Both the position numbers and the translations under genes were made by a program. Shown one piece after another: positions 62,677 to 64,000 of a stretch of DNA of 64,000 nt; the first letter of the stretch is position 1; every line of letters begins with the position of its first letter. Source of the stretch: JASHVB01 sp963780805 (lineage in GTDB: Bacteria > Pseudomonadota > Alphaproteobacteria > Acetobacterales > Acetobacteraceae); NCBI GenBank assembly GCA_963780805.1, contig CAWADP010000007.1, positions 248,001-312,000 on the forward strand, read 5' to 3'. The notes beneath the pieces are model-generated. The model did no database searches. It saw only the letters and a program-made list of their open reading frames with translations, and was not told where the DNA came from.

Positions 62677-62745
62677 GGCGGATGAAGTCCGCCGGTCCCG
62701 ATCGGGCGCGGCGGAACTTCCCGGCCTCCGCTTTTCCACCCACTT

Positions 62746-62766
62746 GGGATATGTTAAAAATATCCC
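62746..62766. promoter_or_regulatory. Inverted repeat upstream of the MazE-like gene
   Basis: GGGATAT, spacer GTTAAAA, ATATCCC; perfect 7-bp arms, 23 bases before the MazE-like ATG. The AT-rich centre and position next to the start suggest an autoregulatory operator for an AbrB-fold protein, or a short hairpin leader. Binding not shown. Confidence 0.6.
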
Positions 62767-62788
62767 GGGCGGACGGACACAGGTTATC

Positions 62789-63157
62789 ATGTCGCACATC
62801 ACGGTTGGCCGCTGGGGCAAGAATCTCGCCATCCGGTTCCCGAGCGAGATCGCCAGTGCGGCGGGAATCAGGGAAGGCGAAAGGGTAGAAATCGATACGC
62901 GTGGCAGCGAGATCGTCATTCGCCATCTGGCGCCTCATTTCACGCTGGAAGAATTGTTTGCCGGCCGCAGCCCCGCCGAGTGGCGCGCCGAATATGCCGG
63001 TTCATACGACTGGGGGCCTGATGTCGGGCGGGAAAACATCGACGAATGCGATATACAGGCACGGCCAGTACGGTATGCCGGCGCAGCAGTGACGGCGGAC
63101 AGAACGCGACCGTATCGGCCCGTATTGTTCTGCGTACCGCTGACGTCTAGATCGTAA
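62789..63157 (+). CDS. MazE/AbrB-family antitoxin, C-terminus extended
   Basis: About 122 residues from the ATG at 62789. SHITVGRWGKNLAIRFPSEI, then ASAAGIREGERVEIDTRGSE and IVIRHLAPHFTLEELFAGRS are a normal swapped-hairpin AbrB domain with a MazE-type toxin-binding tail (PAEWRAEYAGSYDWGPDVGR). Relatives usually stop a few residues later (GREIVEE). Here the frame continues through ENIDECDIQARPVRYAG and about 25 more. In that stretch another frame reads YRHGQYGMPAQQ, which may be the beginning of a lost MazF-type toxin. No intact toxin gene follows. So the antitoxin is probably an orphan with a read-through tail. Confidence 0.75.
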   Translation: MSHITVGRWGKNLAIRFPSEIASAAGIREGERVEIDTRGSEIVIRHLAPHFTLEELFAGRSPAEWRAEYAGSYDWGPDVGRENIDECDIQARPVRYAGAAVTADRTRPYRPVLFCVPLTSRS

Positions 63158-63281
63158 TGAATGCATCTAACTTCGCGCGTACCAGGATCGCAATGCTTCG
63201 GTGCGGCGGCGGAATGCGCTGCGCTGTCCCGCACTACAGCACTCCACAGGGCGCTACACCCAGGCCCTTCTTGTGCCCGCG

Positions 63282-63695
63282 CTACTCCGCCGCGGCGGGC
63301 TCGCCAGGGGCGGCCTCGGCGGCTGGGGGGGTGGTGACGCGGGCGCGCTCCGCGATGCGGGCGCGCTTGCCGGAGCGGCCACGCAAGTAATACAGCTTGG
63401 CGCGGCGCACGTCGCCGTGGCGCACCACCGCGATCTCGGCGATCAGCGGCGAATACAGCGGGAACACGCGCTCCACGCCCTCGCCGTAGCTGATCTTGCG
63501 TACCGTGAAATTACTGCTCAGACCCTTGTTGGAGCGGGCGATGCAGACGCCTTCAAACGCCTGGGTACGGGTGCGTTCGCCTTCCACCACGCGCACCGCC
63601 ACGCGCACGGTGTCTCCCGGCTGGAACACCGGCACGGTACGGTCCTTGGTGAGGCGGGCAATCTCGCCGGCTTCGTATTGCTGCACGATGTTCAT
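63282..63695 (-). CDS. rplS: 50S ribosomal protein L19
   Basis: 137 residues. MNIVQQYEAGEIARLTKDRT, FQPGDTVRVAVRVVEGERTR, QAFEGVCIARSNKGLSSNFT, VRKISYGEGVERVFPLYSPL and YYLRGRSGKRARI are fully typical of L19. The C-terminal tail (TTPPAAEAAPGEPAAAE) is an Ala/Pro extension common in alphaproteobacteria. It follows trmD on the minus strand by 27 bases, the widely conserved rpsP-rimM-trmD-rplS order. Confidence 0.98.
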   Translation of the reverse strand: MNIVQQYEAGEIARLTKDRTVPVFQPGDTVRVAVRVVEGERTRTQAFEGVCIARSNKGLSSNFTVRKISYGEGVERVFPLYSPLIAEIAVVRHGDVRRAKLYYLRGRSGKRARIAERARVTTPPAAEAAPGEPAAAE

Positions 63696-63722
63696 CGGTC
63701 GAGTTCCTTTGTGGGGCGCTGC

Positions 63723-64000
63723 TTAGGGTGACGCGGTCGGGCTGGCAACCGGCGCGGGGGGATTGTTGGCGCAGTGGGAGGTGGGATGGGGAGTGGGATG
63801 GGGGGTGGGATTGGGGACGGGATGGGTGGCGGAATGGGCGGCGCGGTAGGCGGCCCAGAGATCGGGGCGGCGTTCGGCGGTGACATGCTCGGCTTCGGCG
63901 CGGCGCCAGGCGGCGACGGCGGCGTGGTGACCGGACAGCAGTACGTCCGGTACCCGGCGGCCCTGCCAGTCGGCGGGGCGGGTGTAGTGTGGGTATTCCA
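63723..64000 (-). CDS. trmD: tRNA (guanine37-N1)-methyltransferase, C-terminal part (5' end outside window)
   Basis: The minus-strand frame is open from the window edge to a TAA at 63723-63725, about 92 codons. EYPHYTRPADWQGRRVPDVL then LSGHHAAVAAWRRAEAEHVT and AERRPDLWAAY match the C-terminal domain of TrmD, which methylates G37 of tRNAs. After that the protein has an unusual His/Pro/Thr-rich tail of about 35 residues (ATHPVPNPTPHPTPHPTSHC and on), from a GGGATGGGGAGT-like DNA repeat. The catalytic SAM knot is outside the window. Confidence 0.93.
   Translation of the reverse strand, partial: EYPHYTRPADWQGRRVPDVLLSGHHAAVAAWRRAEAEHVTAERRPDLWAAYRAAHSATHPVPNPTPHPTPHPTSHCANNPPAPVASPTASP

Noticed and set aside
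59768..62938. A 1056-codon open frame antisense to glyS and ppdK
   Set aside because: It mirrors conserved coding sequence on the other strand, has His/Arg/Ala-rich low-complexity composition and no domain; typical for GC-rich third positions.
1..64000. tRNA, rRNA, riboswitch or prophage
   Set aside because: I looked for tRNA-like cloverleafs, conserved rRNA segments, common riboswitch cores and phage genes by eye and saw none; a tRNAscan/Infernal run would be needed to exclude small RNAs.

Overview
The window is 64 kb of high-GC, gene-dense chromosome from an alphaproteobacterium. Family Acetobacteraceae (Rhodospirillales) is the most likely source. This is inference from base composition, codon use, the housekeeping neighbourhoods (glyS followed by ppdK, trmD followed by rplS, fabI next to aroC) and the kind of intergenic palindromic repeats; no rRNA or tRNA gene was recognised. 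Both edges cut genes: a chemotaxis receptor on the left and trmD on the right.

Left part (1-16 kb): a partial methyl-accepting chemotaxis protein; an IS630-type transposase remnant; a SelD fusion protein that has lost its catalytic residues; a MarR-pirin pair with a 16-bp palindrome inside the marR 3' end; a frameshifted universal stress protein; a kinase/P-loop protein; pdxH; fabI; a small membrane protein; aroC. A compact stress-type unit follows: an ECF sigma factor with its zinc-finger anti-sigma factor, divergent from a Tat-exported metallophosphoesterase and a cupredoxin. Matching ECF-like promoters face both ways.

Middle part (15-34 kb): mostly accessory catabolism. It has a D-2-hydroxyacid dehydrogenase, two fused HyuA-HyuB (5-oxoprolinase-like) proteins around a luciferase-like monooxygenase, an EF-hand protein, an FkbH-like/acyl-carrier-protein pair, an SMP-30 lactonase, a broken HigBA module, an enolase-superfamily dehydratase, a dehydroquinase-like protein without its catalytic Tyr, msrB and two tiny envelope proteins.

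Right part (33-56 kb): a polyamine-type ABC transporter (potD-potA-potB-potC) and an acyl-CoA synthetase on the plus strand. A minus-strand run follows: GST, cysteine synthase, a lactate/glycolate-dehydrogenase-like FAD/Fe-S protein and DUF924. Then come an SDR, an amidohydrolase, a deazaflavin-type oxidoreductase, a dienelactone hydrolase with DUF6295, an iron-ADH-like protein and a complete branched-chain amino-acid-type ABC operon (livJ-H-M-G-F).

Right edge (56-64 kb): small genes and a degenerate stretch lead to an orphan VapB-like antitoxin, glyS, ppdK, a MazE-like antitoxin with an upstream inverted repeat, rplS and trmD.

Two features cut across the window. First, several conserved genes (uspA-like, metallophosphoesterase, ACP, ppdK twice) are each broken by what looks like one extra base, which points to residual sequencing errors more than to decay. 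Second, several families of intergenic palindromic repeats recur, and one copy supplies the C-terminal tail of PotA.
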